This document shows positions 35,960 through 45,315 of a stretch of 64,000 nt of DNA, piece after piece (within the stretch, counting starts at the first letter, position 1; each line of letters starts with the position of its first letter). The notes beneath the pieces were generated by a model. That model searched no databases and was not told the DNA's origin. It worked only from the letters and a program-made list of their open reading frames with translations. Made by a program: the position numbers and the translations under genes. Where the stretch lies: NCBI RefSeq assembly GCF_003862495.1, contig NZ_RRCH01000029.1, forward strand, positions 1 to 64,000, read 5' to 3'. The stretch comes from Halocatena pleomorpha. Lineage in GTDB: Archaea; Halobacteriota; Halobacteria; Halobacteriales; Haloarculaceae.

Positions 35960-36362
35960 GTGGACAGTCCTGTCTCAGTGTTCCAGAATGAAAAGCGTAA
36001 CAGCCACGGTTTAAACCCGGACGGGAGACGTTTTCCACGGTCCGTACGACCCTGCTGGTCGCCCAGATTCACGAATCCCGTTTGCACGAGATCCGCTACG
36101 TTGGTCTTCGCTCCCATCCGCTCTCACGGATGGGTACTGGACCGCTTCGATTCTCCTTCGAGGCGTTCACCTCGTTCTCCTGTTATGGAGCCTTCGGTTT
36201 TGTCTCTCATCCGACCAAGTTCCGTACGAACCGGATCGGATCATCCGGCGTGTCCCCGTGACTCCTACATCTTGATTCTAGTTAGCAATGAGCATAAGAA
36301 TTGTCGTTGCAAGAGAAACGTCTCCGTCTCAGCGGCGGTACGGCGGGCACAGCCCCCCTAGC
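35960..36362. other. Gene-free region with several hairpins; possible structured RNA or element relic
   Basis: About 400 bp with no convincing ORF between two minus-strand genes. Perfect hairpins occur at 36113-36134 (8-bp stem, 6-nt loop), 36159-36174 (5 bp, 6-nt loop) and 36231-36248 (6 bp, 6-nt loop); smaller dyads are at 36219-36231 and 36066-36077. Such clustering is unusual here. Candidates are an RNA gene on the minus strand or the end of a lost transposon. It does not look like the SRP or RNase P RNAs as I know them. Confidence 0.35.
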
Positions 36363-39300
36363 TCACATGAAGTCTCCGAGCGTAGAGGGCTTGTTATGAT
36401 CATTCTCGAAGATGCTTTCGAGCTGTCGTTTGAGGATTTCGAGTCGTTGTTTGGTGTACTCCCGGCAGTCGAACTCCTCTGCAACGCGGATTGCGGTGTC
36501 GAGATACTTATTGACCGATCCTTCATGAACAGTAAGATTCACGCGGCCACCACACTCCCGACACTCCCCGGAAAGTGGCACCCGTCGGTATTTCCTGTTA
36601 CAGTCCAAACACCGGGTCTCTTGGCGGGCAAACGCCCGAAGATTGCCGATGAGATCCGGGAGGAAGTGATATTCGATGATGCGCTCTGCAACGTCGGTCT
36701 CGTCGACCGCCCGGAGCTTTCGGGCGAGGGCCAACTGAGCGTCCATCTTTTCCAGCATCGATCCGAGGGTCTTGTATGCGGAGAGATCCGGTCCGGCGGC
36801 GAGATCTGAGGTGTCGTGTGTGTGGTCGAACCCGGAATACTGGTCGTCGGTTCCAAGCGTGTCCTCTGCGATCGTGATGTCGACTTCGTCGGGATCAGCC
36901 ATCTCTCGGGTCGCTTCGTAGAACTCGACGGGATAGGACGAAACGATGTCGACGTTGTGGGCTTCGTCGTCGATCTCGGTCGGATCGATCCGCGAGGACA
37001 TCACTAGCGGTGCGTCCATGGAGTTGTGGGCGTACAGCCAGTTTGCGGTGAAGATCGGTTCACCGCCCACTTGGAGATCGTACAGATAACCGCTGTAGTT
37101 GACGCGTTCGATGTCGGTCACTTTGAGATACGAGAGGTCACCGTCGACGAGCGGGCGGAGTCGTTCGAGACGAGTCTCGGCCGCAGTCGACAGCTCACGC
37201 CGAGTGAGCGTGTCGACGATTTCCCGGAGTTTCGTCGCGGGGATCGTGTCTCGACGCGCGTACTTCCGTGGGATGAGTTGCCCCCCGTTTTGAACCATCT
37301 CCCGGAGTTCGAGTAAGGCGTCCGGAACGGGGACCACGAGACTCTCTTCGGATCCGTCGCTATCGGCCTGGGGTTCCCGAGTCGCGGAAAGGGTGTACGC
37401 TGGCTCGCCCGTCTGATGGGTGGTGATGTTCGCGACCAACCCGAGCCGGTGGAGCAGAAACACCAGTCCGTCTTTGACCGACTCGCTGTGTGCATGGAGA
37501 TCGATCCGAGAACGAGCGGTGGTTTCATTCCCGCTGCGACCACCGGTCATGTATCCGCGAAGGAACGACTGCACGATCTGGCGTTCACCCCGGAGAACGC
37601 AGTCCGGAACGGCGAACGCCTCGTTGTCGGCGTCGGTGTCCGTAACGCCGAGGTGGTCGAGTACGTCGTTGAACACGGCCGGGAATCGAACGTGCTCGGT
37701 GTCGTGTTCGGTCTCGACAGCGGGTTCACAGCCGAGTGTTCCTGTTGCGATCGTCAGCACCCGGTCAAGGACAGCCGCTTCCGTGACCGAAAGCGTCGGT
37801 CGCTTCCCCTGGGAACCGTCAGCGATGAGCAGTCCGAGTAGCCATGCGACTTCTTCATCAACAGGGATGTACCGGTTGAGACCGCTCGATGAATCCTTAC
37901 GTCCGATCTCCATGACATTTGGTACAGACTGAGAGCTGTGCGATGAGCTGCCGGCTACCACTCTGAACGGAAGCGTCTCTCGTCCCGTGGACTGATCTCC
38001 GTCGTCCGGGTCGTTGATGAAGACGTGCGGGGTATCCAGACAGTCGGTAACGTCGATCGTGGTTTCCGTCTCGTCGACCGCGAGTCGACGGGGTGCGAGG
38101 ATCAGATCACCAGCGTCGAGTTCTGCTCCGGCAATGGTCTCGATGCCCTCGTCGTACCGGAAGAGACTGTGGTTGTCCGTGATCGTCACCGAGCGTCCGA
38201 ACTGGGTTTTGACCTGAAGCAGTTGTTCATCCTCGACACGGTACCGGATGGCCTTCTCGATCGGCTGCGGTGTTGTCTCGTGGTGTTCGTCAAAGGCGTA
38301 CGTCGTCCATCCCTCCCCGAGACAGCTCTTTTTCTCGAACTTTCCGTCGTACTCGATCGGACAGTCTAGCTCCGTCCACAACTCCTCGATCGGAAGCGTC
38401 TGAAGTTCCCCTGCCGGGTCGAAGGCGGTGAGACGGGTATCCGCCGTCACGCTTCCGCCGCGTTTGTCGGGCAGATACAGCTTGCTGAAGTTCAACAAGC
38501 CATCCATCAACAACATCACACAATCTTCGTCGCCATCGCAATTTCTGCGCTTTGCAGCGTGGAAATACGGGTGCGCATACCCGACGGCGGCGTCGGTGAA
38601 TCCGACGACACGGCCGACGACCGCCGCGGAGGTGTGCGGTGCCATCCCGAACACCAGCTCACCCACCAGTTCGTCGCGGTCGTCAACGTCATAGAACGGC
38701 TCCATCCCGTAGTAGCGTTCAAGGAGGTCGTCCACGAAATCCGCCGTTTTGAGCATGTGCTCGGCCGCACCACTGGAGAGGACGATGTCTTGGACCCGCA
38801 GCTCGACCAGTTGGTCGTCGTGGCGGAGCGCCGCTCCGTCGATGTCGGTTTCGTATCCCAGCTCGCGGAACTGTTCGACGGTAACGTCCAACTCGGCCGG
38901 TCTGACGGCCGTCACCGGGAGATCCGTCATATCGTACCGGATCGTTCCGTCTTTGAACGCCGAAACGTCGTGTTTCGCGCGCAGGACCCCTTTCTCCATC
39001 GGTTCGGGAACCTTCTGCTCAGAGGTGAGTCCTTTCACCCCTTTGAGGATCTCGAAGGCGTGTTCCCGCTCTCCAACGGCCGACAGCGCCTCGTGATACG
39101 CCTCATTGAGATCAACCGTCCGGTTCTCGACAGGCGTGGCAAGCTCCTCACACCGGGGACACTCCGCTCGACCGGATTCGTCAGGCTCGACACGGATATC
39201 ACAATCACGACAGACGTACACTGGTTCAGTGACCCCGCCACAGTCCGGACAGCGGGCCGTAAACGTCGTCGTTCCACAGTCGACACACTCTCGGCGTGCG

Positions 39301-41324
39301 ATCGTCAGCTCAACTTCGCCAGCAGTCGATCGCATCGACTCCGTGTGCGCAGCCGCCTGTGCGACGTCCCGCTGGCTGCCACCGGACTCACCGATCGGGA
39401 ACAGCGTGTGAACCGCCGGACTCAGCTCGCGCTTTTCGGATTTCTCCGGGCGACCCATCCGGTTGCCGACGCGGGTCGGGGCGCGTTCTCGAACCGAGAA
39501 CGGTGCGACCTCGTTTACCGCCTTGATGGCGTTGCTCCCGGCGCTTTCGCCCCACGATCGGGCGGTCTCGGACAGATCGTTTAGCGACCACTCCCGTTCG
39601 AGATCAGGGGTTAGCCCAAGCGAGTGGATGAGCGCGCTCGCGTCGGGAATCGTGATTTCCTCGTCCGTCGTGTGTTCGACGAGCAGCGTTTCGAGCGCGG
39701 TTCGGGTGGACTCGGTTCGGGGAACGACCAGCGTGTCATCGGTCTCAGACACCCGTCCCGCCGAAACGGCGTCGGCCAACTCGTCGAACTGCCCAACGGT
39801 GAGATCGTGCCACAAGTACGTGTATTCGGGATGGAGCGGAACCTCGTCGGTTGCCCACGCCAACGCGCGTGTCACCGGGGGAGCAGCGAGATCCACGTGT
39901 GGATCATCCCGCAGTGCCTGTACGTCCCCTCCAGCCCGCTCGAACTCCTGCACCCACCATTCGACGGTGTACGACGCCGGAGCAAGCGGATGGTTGTTCT
40001 CGACGAATTCCCCGTAGTTGACGAGATACTCCCCGAGATCGAGGATGGCTTCGACCCCGTTCCGAATCTCTTTGGCCTCCTCGGGATCGTCGATGCGGCG
40101 CACTTCGCCGTTTGCCAGCCGAACCGTCGGCCCCTCGATCGTGTCGACAGGGACGACGCCGGCCGCCTTTCCAGGGCGCTCCGTTTTGATCTGCGTGCCG
40201 GTTGCGAGGAAATCATCGACCAGATGCATCGTCGCAGGATGGACGCCAGCGGTTGCAAAGCCGTGGTTGCGCGCCCGTCCGTACCGCAACCGGAAGCCGC
40301 CGGTTCGAGAGGGATGGGAAAAGACGGGCCGACCGGCGATGAGATCTCGGAGGAACTTCGTCGTTTGCTCTGCTCGCGGGGGACCCGATTCCGAGGCGGA
40401 TGCGTCTTCAACGGCCGACGTTTGGCTGTCGGCGTCACCGTCGGTGTCGGTCTCAGTGTCGGTGTCGGAACCGTCGTCAGAATCAGTGCCGATCGTCCCC
40501 TCGATCAGATCATCGAGCCACGGCCATTCGAGTTCTGCAAGCTGTCCGGTGTACCGCTTTATTTTTGGGGCCTTCTGGGCGATTCCCTCTCCAAGTACGA
40601 GACACATCCCTCCCCGAGGGTTGTTCGTATCAACGCGTTCCAAATCGCGGGTGGCAGACACCTCCGTTTCGCCTGTCGCCTCGCCGTCGAGCATGATCGG
40701 ACAGTGCTCAGCGATGAACGTCGTCTCCTTGTCTTTCGGTGAGTACTGTAGCCCGGTTTCGTTGTCGTACAGACCCAACTCCTCGGCGTAGCGTTCGACT
40801 TCCTCCTCACGAGGCTTGTATCGATCTAATCCGAGCAGCGTCCGGGCGTAGTCCGCGACGAGCACGGACAGCGCTTGAGCGGTCCCGCCAGCGGATCGGA
40901 TCGGACCGGCGTAGAACACCCGAACGAACCGGGAGCCGTCGTCGTTTTCGAGCACTTCCACACGGTCGATCCCCTCGATGGGTGCCGCCACGACGCCCTC
41001 GGTAAGCAGCGCGACGGCAGTACGGACCGCACCTTCGATCTTTCCGGCCGTGGTTTCGTAGTCACCAACCCGTTCCTCAGCGAAATCTTCGGCCAGTGCT
41101 AACGCGGCCTCCTCACGGCTCATCTCCCCTTCGAGTTCTCGAACCCGCTGTGCGACCCCCTCGATACCGAGGATGTTCTCCACGCGGTCGGCCATGTCTT
41201 TGGCCACCGGAATCTCCACCTCGGTACTCGGATCGCCACCGCGTTCTTTGGCCGAGCGGGCGACCGAAAACGCCTCGTCCAATCGGGCTTCGATCTGCTC
41301 GAAATAGCGCTCCTCAGCGCTCAC
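36363..41324 (-). CDS. polC: DNA polymerase D large subunit DP2, with in-frame intein
   Basis: Polymerase subunit of archaeal family-D replicative polymerase. The precursor is 1653 aa; removal of the 477-aa intein (residues 958-1434) leaves 1176 aa, a normal DP2 length. It starts at GTG 41324 (V/M-SAEERYFEQIEARLDEA). Landmarks are FYAGPIRSAGGTAQALSVLVADY, FSHPSRTGGFRLRYGR, zinc-finger cysteines (CVDCG, CPDCG, CRDC, CPRC), DGDEDCVMLLMDGLLNFSK with the catalytic acidic residues, and a C-terminal zinc site (CLDC, CREC). A Asp/Ser-rich low-complexity insert lies near residue 285-310. The start overlaps the PPC gene stop by GTGA. Confidence 0.96.
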   Translation of the reverse strand: MSAEERYFEQIEARLDEAFSVARSAKERGGDPSTEVEIPVAKDMADRVENILGIEGVAQRVRELEGEMSREEAALALAEDFAEERVGDYETTAGKIEGAVRTAVALLTEGVVAAPIEGIDRVEVLENDDGSRFVRVFYAGPIRSAGGTAQALSVLVADYARTLLGLDRYKPREEEVERYAEELGLYDNETGLQYSPKDKETTFIAEHCPIMLDGEATGETEVSATRDLERVDTNNPRGGMCLVLGEGIAQKAPKIKRYTGQLAELEWPWLDDLIEGTIGTDSDDGSDTDTETDTDGDADSQTSAVEDASASESGPPRAEQTTKFLRDLIAGRPVFSHPSRTGGFRLRYGRARNHGFATAGVHPATMHLVDDFLATGTQIKTERPGKAAGVVPVDTIEGPTVRLANGEVRRIDDPEEAKEIRNGVEAILDLGEYLVNYGEFVENNHPLAPASYTVEWWVQEFERAGGDVQALRDDPHVDLAAPPVTRALAWATDEVPLHPEYTYLWHDLTVGQFDELADAVSAGRVSETDDTLVVPRTESTRTALETLLVEHTTDEEITIPDASALIHSLGLTPDLEREWSLNDLSETARSWGESAGSNAIKAVNEVAPFSVRERAPTRVGNRMGRPEKSEKRELSPAVHTLFPIGESGGSQRDVAQAAAHTESMRSTAGEVELTIARRECVDCGTTTFTARCPDCGGVTEPVYVCRDCDIRVEPDESGRAECPRCEELATPVENRTVDLNEAYHEALSAVGEREHAFEILKGVKGLTSEQKVPEPMEKGVLRAKHDVSAFKDGTIRYDMTDLPVTAVRPAELDVTVEQFRELGYETDIDGAALRHDDQLVELRVQDIVLSSGAAEHMLKTADFVDDLLERYYGMEPFYDVDDRDELVGELVFGMAPHTSAAVVGRVVGFTDAAVGYAHPYFHAAKRRNCDGDEDCVMLLMDGLLNFSKLYLPDKRGGSVTADTRLTAFDPAGELQTLPIEELWTELDCPIEYDGKFEKKSCLGEGWTTYAFDEHHETTPQPIEKAIRYRVEDEQLLQVKTQFGRSVTITDNHSLFRYDEGIETIAGAELDAGDLILAPRRLAVDETETTIDVTDCLDTPHVFINDPDDGDQSTGRETLPFRVVAGSSSHSSQSVPNVMEIGRKDSSSGLNRYIPVDEEVAWLLGLLIADGSQGKRPTLSVTEAAVLDRVLTIATGTLGCEPAVETEHDTEHVRFPAVFNDVLDHLGVTDTDADNEAFAVPDCVLRGERQIVQSFLRGYMTGGRSGNETTARSRIDLHAHSESVKDGLVFLLHRLGLVANITTHQTGEPAYTLSATREPQADSDGSEESLVVPVPDALLELREMVQNGGQLIPRKYARRDTIPATKLREIVDTLTRRELSTAAETRLERLRPLVDGDLSYLKVTDIERVNYSGYLYDLQVGGEPIFTANWLYAHNSMDAPLVMSSRIDPTEIDDEAHNVDIVSSYPVEFYEATREMADPDEVDITIAEDTLGTDDQYSGFDHTHDTSDLAAGPDLSAYKTLGSMLEKMDAQLALARKLRAVDETDVAERIIEYHFLPDLIGNLRAFARQETRCLDCNRKYRRVPLSGECRECGGRVNLTVHEGSVNKYLDTAIRVAEEFDCREYTKQRLEILKRQLESIFENDHNKPSTLGDFM
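37023..38453 (-). mobile_element. Intein in DP2 with degenerate LAGLIDADG endonuclease
   Basis: The intein begins with Ser in SVTADTRLTA after DKRGG and ends with WLYAHN before the extein Ser of SMDAPLVMS; the joined host sequence is the conserved DKRGGSMDAPL. Splicing block B is ITDNHSLF (intein residues 91-98), block F/G YDLQVGG to AHN. A DOD homing-endonuclease domain lies between: block C LLGLLIADGS at 205-214 keeps its Asp, whereas block E FLRGYMTGGRSG (297-308) lacks an acidic residue. This is the site occupied in other haloarchaeal DP2 genes. Confidence 0.92.
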
Positions 41325-41743
41325 AGCTCCCAGAGATCTAGATCCGTCGTCTCATCGCGCTGGCGAACCAACTCGGTGTCGAACTCCCGGACGTACAGCT
41401 CGCCCGCGTACGTCGTCGCCCAGTCGAGGTGTCCTGCAACTGTCCGGCCCTCGTTATCGGAAAGTGTCATGTGGGTATGGGCGAACGACTCGCCGTCAAG
41501 TTTCGAAATGTTTCCGACGCACGCGGTCACTTCCAGTGGCTCCTCGAACGTGATCGGGCGGTACTCTTGGGCGTCGTGGTCGTAAAACAGTAGCTCCGCG
41601 TCTTGTACAGCACCTAGTCCATAGAAGAACGCCGCGTCGATCCCGCGTTCGTCCGCGAACGTCTCGATCTGATCGCGCCAGTCCACACCGTGGTCCAGAC
41701 GAGCGACGAACTCACGGCTGCTTTCGACAGTCCGATAGTCCAT
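41321..41743 (-). CDS. PPC/DUF296 domain protein
   Basis: 140 aa. The PPC fold signature is AFFYGLGAVQDAELLFYD and the metal-type histidines in FAHTHMTLSDNEGRTVAGHL. Archaeal stand-alone PPC proteins are small, probably trimeric, and of unclear role; in plants the domain is part of AT-hook DNA-binding proteins. It is immediately upstream of the DP2 gene with a four-base overlap, so it is translated with the replicative polymerase. Confidence 0.85.
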   Translation of the reverse strand: MDYRTVESSREFVARLDHGVDWRDQIETFADERGIDAAFFYGLGAVQDAELLFYDHDAQEYRPITFEEPLEVTACVGNISKLDGESFAHTHMTLSDNEGRTVAGHLDWATTYAGELYVREFDTELVRQRDETTDLDLWEL

Positions 41744-41818
41744 ACACGGACCCCACGAACGATGTCGGCAAAAAGGTTCCCGAACGATATGAGCCGCAGA
41801 TCGGACGGGTCGAACCCA

Positions 41819-41977
41819 TCAGCGCCAGTCTTCCATTGTTGCCGCTTCTGCGGTCGGCATCTTCAGCCAGGCTCCGTCCCGAGAAACGTCGGCAATGATG
41901 AGCTGGTCGGAGTCGACAGCCACCATCACCTCATGATCGACGCGTGTCTCCGACGCCGGGGCCGTATCTGGCACCAT
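41819..41977 (-). CDS. Small conserved-looking haloarchaeal protein
   Basis: 52 aa from ATG 41977: MVPDTAPASETRVDHEVMVA, then LIIADVSRDGAWLKMP and ending EAATMEDWR. The middle resembles a family of small haloarchaeal proteins with an IIADVxRDxAWL core; function unknown. In-frame ATGs at 41986 and 41998 exist, but a minus-strand TATA element at 41999-42008 predicts transcription starting near 41977, favouring a leaderless start there. It is 75 bp upstream of the PPC gene. Confidence 0.7.
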   Translation of the reverse strand: MVPDTAPASETRVDHEVMVAVDSDQLIIADVSRDGAWLKMPTAEAATMEDWR

Positions 41978-41998
41978 ATCCGGCATTTGTTTCCACAT

Positions 41999-42008
41999 CG
42001 ATATAAAC
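41999..42008 (-). promoter_or_regulatory. TATA box of the small gene upstream of the PPC/polC unit
   Basis: The minus strand reads GTTTATATCG. Its centre is about 26 bp from ATG 41977, consistent with a leaderless transcript that may continue into the PPC and polC genes. Confidence 0.45.
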
Positions 42009-42334
42009 GTGACGAAACTGAGAACGAGTGATTATACAATAGGAATAATATATATGTAGAGAGATGGTTGGTGGCGACGTACAGCGGGCCACCCGAGTGG
42101 CATGAGTGTCGAAATCTATGCGTGAGTGAAACAGCGATTTCACTTATACTGGGATATTAGAGGTGTGATTTATTAATGATGAGATGTGTATATGTGTCCC
42201 ACAAACAGTGGTATATCCACCGTACTAGCCCCGAATGCCGGAGAATTACTCACGGAGCGTGTGTCTGGGTTTCGATATGATGGCGGACGTATAACGGCAA
42301 ATTTATCACCAAGGATCATTGAAGAGGTGATGGA
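42009..42334. other. AT-rich promoter region of the peptide ABC operon
   Basis: About 330 bp between divergent genes. No gene is apparent. At the right end CAAATTTATC (42298-42307) is a TATA candidate, predicting a start near 42330, and GAGGTGAT at 42324-42331 matches the anti-Shine-Dalgarno but sits only three bases from the ATG. If transcription starts near 42330 that Shine-Dalgarno would not be fully on the mRNA, so initiation mode is ambiguous. Confidence 0.4.
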
Positions 42335-44146
42335 ATGACAGACAGTGCCGGACTCTCACGACGGGGGTTCCTCCAGGCGACGGCTGGTACAGCTGCCGCG
42401 ATGTCGCTGGCAGGTTGTATTGGCGGTGACGGCGGAGACGACGGAGGCGATGGCAGTGGCTCCAAAAAACCGCAAAAGGGCGGACGGTTGAACTTCATCA
42501 ACTCCACGATGGGTGGGTTCGATCCGGTCGCCAGCGACGGGACTGCCTCCGGACGGATCATCACACAGGTGTTCGATCCACTCGTCCACTACCCCCACGG
42601 GACGGTCGAGGCCGAGTCGTTGCTCGCGAAGAACTACGAGACCAACAACGACAAGACGGTGTACACATTTACGCTCAAAGAGGCCACGTTCCACAACGGC
42701 AATCCGGTGACGGCGAAGGACGTGGTGTACTCCTTTGAGCGGGTCGCTGGCTCGCCCCATTCGGTTCGGGCGGATTTCATCCTCAGTTCGATCGGCGTTA
42801 CCCACGAAACCGATTCGGACGGCAACTACGAACCAGGATCGTTGGGCGTGAAAGCGGTCGACGAGAAAACAGTGGAGGTAACGCTCGAACAGCCGTTCCA
42901 CTCCACGCTCGAAGTGCTGGCCTACGCCGCGTTCGCGATCGTTCCCGAGGGGGTCGTCGGCTCCCTGGAGGAAGAAGGCACATCGGAGAAACCGTCTAAG
43001 AAGTACACCAAATTCGCTGAGACGAATCCGATCGGTGCCGGCCCGTTCAAGTTCGACCACTGGAACAAACAGGAAGAAGCCGAAGTCGTTCGGTATGAAG
43101 ACTACCACGGCCAGACCGCCTACGTCGATGGCGTCCACTGGGCAGTCATCGAGGACGATTCGGCCAAACTCAACTACGCGATGGAGGGCAACGCCGACAT
43201 CTTCGAGATGCCCACGGCGGAGTACGATCCCGGTGGCGTTTCGGTCGACAACACCGACGACAAGAAACGCGAAACGGGAACGTACAAACACACCAATGGC
43301 GAGGAATTCGACTACCTGAAAGTACCCGAGGTCGCCACGCGCTACATCGCGTTCAACACGTCGAACGTGCCCAAACCCGTCCGCCAAGCAATCGCGTACA
43401 TCTTCAACACCGAAACGTACGTGAAGCAGGTGCTTAAGAACCGCCAGACGCCGACATACCACCTCACTCCGTCGCTCATCTATCCCGGCGGACCAGACGC
43501 TGCGGACAAACACGCCAAGAAGAACTACCCCTACAGTCCCGGCAAAAACGACGCCGAGAGTGCGAAAAAGGTGATGGAGAAGGCGGGATACGGTGAGAAC
43601 AACCGCTACCAGCTGAACTTCACCCATTACCAAGATAAGGCGTTCGCAAGCCTCGCGAAGAATCTCCAACAGCGCACCGGACAGGCGTACATCGATCTGT
43701 CGGCACAAGCGGCCGACTTCCAGACGCTCCAACAGCGCGGAGAGAACGGAACGAACGAGTTGTACTCGCTGGGGTGGATCGCTGACTGGCCCCGGCCGGA
43801 TAACTTCCTGAAACTGCTGTACCCGCCGAACACCCACACCGGCGATCCGGCAGCGTACACGTATCTTAACTGGGGCCGTGACTCATCGACCAAGGCCTCC
43901 AAAAAGGCGAAAAGCGCCTTCGAGAAGGTCCAGAACAACCTCGGCCCGAGCGACGCAGCACGGAAAACGCGGGAAAAAGCGTACATCCAGATGGAAGAAG
44001 CCAATTGGGAGGACGCGGTACTCATTCCGACCAACGCCATCGCCACCGAATACTTCAGCTACCAGAAAGTTCATATTCAGAACAAGTTTGGTGGGATGGG
44101 TGTTTCACGGAGCATGTACAACACGATTTGGAAAGAACAGAAGTAA
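42335..44146 (+). CDS. ABC transporter substrate-binding lipoprotein (peptide type, family 5)
   Basis: 603 aa. Tat signal SRRGFLQATAG with lipobox SLAGC (Cys near 28), then a Gly/Asp linker, so it is anchored outside the membrane. The SBP family 5 pattern is seen in FDPLVHYPHGTVEAESLLAKNYE, TFTLKEATFHNGNPVTAKDVVYSFERV, and TNPIGAGPFKFDHW. It binds oligo- or dipeptides (or similar solutes such as nickel chelates) for the permeases encoded next. First gene of a six-gene operon. Confidence 0.92.
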   Translation: MTDSAGLSRRGFLQATAGTAAAMSLAGCIGGDGGDDGGDGSGSKKPQKGGRLNFINSTMGGFDPVASDGTASGRIITQVFDPLVHYPHGTVEAESLLAKNYETNNDKTVYTFTLKEATFHNGNPVTAKDVVYSFERVAGSPHSVRADFILSSIGVTHETDSDGNYEPGSLGVKAVDEKTVEVTLEQPFHSTLEVLAYAAFAIVPEGVVGSLEEEGTSEKPSKKYTKFAETNPIGAGPFKFDHWNKQEEAEVVRYEDYHGQTAYVDGVHWAVIEDDSAKLNYAMEGNADIFEMPTAEYDPGGVSVDNTDDKKRETGTYKHTNGEEFDYLKVPEVATRYIAFNTSNVPKPVRQAIAYIFNTETYVKQVLKNRQTPTYHLTPSLIYPGGPDAADKHAKKNYPYSPGKNDAESAKKVMEKAGYGENNRYQLNFTHYQDKAFASLAKNLQQRTGQAYIDLSAQAADFQTLQQRGENGTNELYSLGWIADWPRPDNFLKLLYPPNTHTGDPAAYTYLNWGRDSSTKASKKAKSAFEKVQNNLGPSDAARKTREKAYIQMEEANWEDAVLIPTNAIATEYFSYQKVHIQNKFGGMGVSRSMYNTIWKEQK

Positions 44147-44268
44147 TCGGACGAGAACAGTCGCTTTTCGCTGTGTCAGCGATCATCCAAAGGAAAGAGA
44201 TATTTGCCTCAAACAGAAACGCAAAGTATGTCATCAATGTATCAATACAGAACGAGCGGTGAGCGACC

Positions 44269-45315
44269 GTGAGCCGGTGGCAGTATTTCCTCCGGCGGGT
44301 GGTGCTCGCCGTGCCAGTGGTGTTTTTCGCCATGTCGCTCGTGTTCCTCGTGATCCGGGCGGGACCGAGGGATCCGGTCGCGGCGGCGCTCGGACAGAAC
44401 CAGAATCCGGAGATTGCCCACCGGATGCGGGTCCAGATGGGTATCATCAACCCCGACGGGACGCCAGTACCGCTGTGGGAACAGTACATCGACTTTATGA
44501 CCGATCTTGTGACGTTGAGTCTCGGTCAGACGTGGGTGATCAATCGGGGCGCGTCGGTACTTGATCTGATCATCGCCCGCGCACCAATCACGATCTGGCT
44601 CGGTTTTTGGTCGGTGTTGATCGCACTGCTCATCGGGATCCCCTTGGGATTTTACGCGGGATTGCGACCGAACACGTTCCCTGATTATTTCGCCTCGTTC
44701 GGCGGAATCGTCTGGCGCGCGATGCCGAATTTCTGGCTCGCCATCATCCTTTCGAGTGTTCTCGTCAGTTCAGAGGGGTTGACCGAGGACCTGATCGGCG
44801 TTCCGCTCTCTTGGAGTGATTTCCTCATCGAGACAGACGTGATCGGGACAGCGAGTCTTGCGAACTTGGGCGATCCAGTCTCACTGATCGCCGCGGTCAA
44901 GTGGATTTTGCCGCCCGCGATCGTGTTGGGTTCGGCCTCGATGGGCAACGAGATGCGGATCGGTCGGACCGCTGTACTCGAAACCATCAACTCCGCTTAC
45001 GTCGAAACCGCCCGCGCCAAGGGACTAGGTCGTCGAGTGATCGTCTGGAAGCACGTGTTCCGCAACGCGTTGATCCCATTGGTGCCCGTCATTTCGAGCG
45101 AGGCGTTCGTGCTGATCGGGGGATCGGTGCTCGTGGAAACCGTCTTTGCGATCAATGGGCTGGGGAAGCTCACGTTCGATGCGGTCAAACAGGGCGATCT
45201 CGCGCTCGCGGGTGGGCTGTTGTTCGTCTTCGCCATCTTCCTCCAGATCGTGAACATCGTCCAAGATCTGTTGTATACGCTGATCGATCCACGAATCGGG
45301 TATGATCAATCATGA
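44269..45315 (+). CDS. ABC permease, DppB type
   Basis: 348-aa permease with about six spans; start GTG 44269 (V/M-SRWQYFLRRVVLAVPVVFFAM) is the typical DppB N-terminus. The EAA loop is seen as YVETARAKGLGRRVIVWKHVFRNALIPLV, which contacts the ATPases. It follows the binding-protein gene after 122 bp and overlaps the DppC-type gene by ATGA. Confidence 0.92.
   Translation: MSRWQYFLRRVVLAVPVVFFAMSLVFLVIRAGPRDPVAAALGQNQNPEIAHRMRVQMGIINPDGTPVPLWEQYIDFMTDLVTLSLGQTWVINRGASVLDLIIARAPITIWLGFWSVLIALLIGIPLGFYAGLRPNTFPDYFASFGGIVWRAMPNFWLAIILSSVLVSSEGLTEDLIGVPLSWSDFLIETDVIGTASLANLGDPVSLIAAVKWILPPAIVLGSASMGNEMRIGRTAVLETINSAYVETARAKGLGRRVIVWKHVFRNALIPLVPVISSEAFVLIGGSVLVETVFAINGLGKLTFDAVKQGDLALAGGLLFVFAIFLQIVNIVQDLLYTLIDPRIGYDQS

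Noticed and set aside
36288-36809. Plus-strand 173-codon frame at the end of the DP2 gene
   Set aside because: Antisense to the DP2 C-terminus, whose zinc site (CLDC, CREC) is clear on the minus strand.
38559-39584. A 341-codon plus-strand frame opposite the DP2 gene
   Set aside because: Antisense shadow of a well-defined polymerase gene; no start context or motif.
42356-43837. A 493-codon minus-strand open frame across the substrate-binding protein gene
   Set aside because: It mirrors the third-codon-position GC bias of the real gene, encodes Arg/Val/Leu-rich sequence without motifs, and has no neighbours in its direction.
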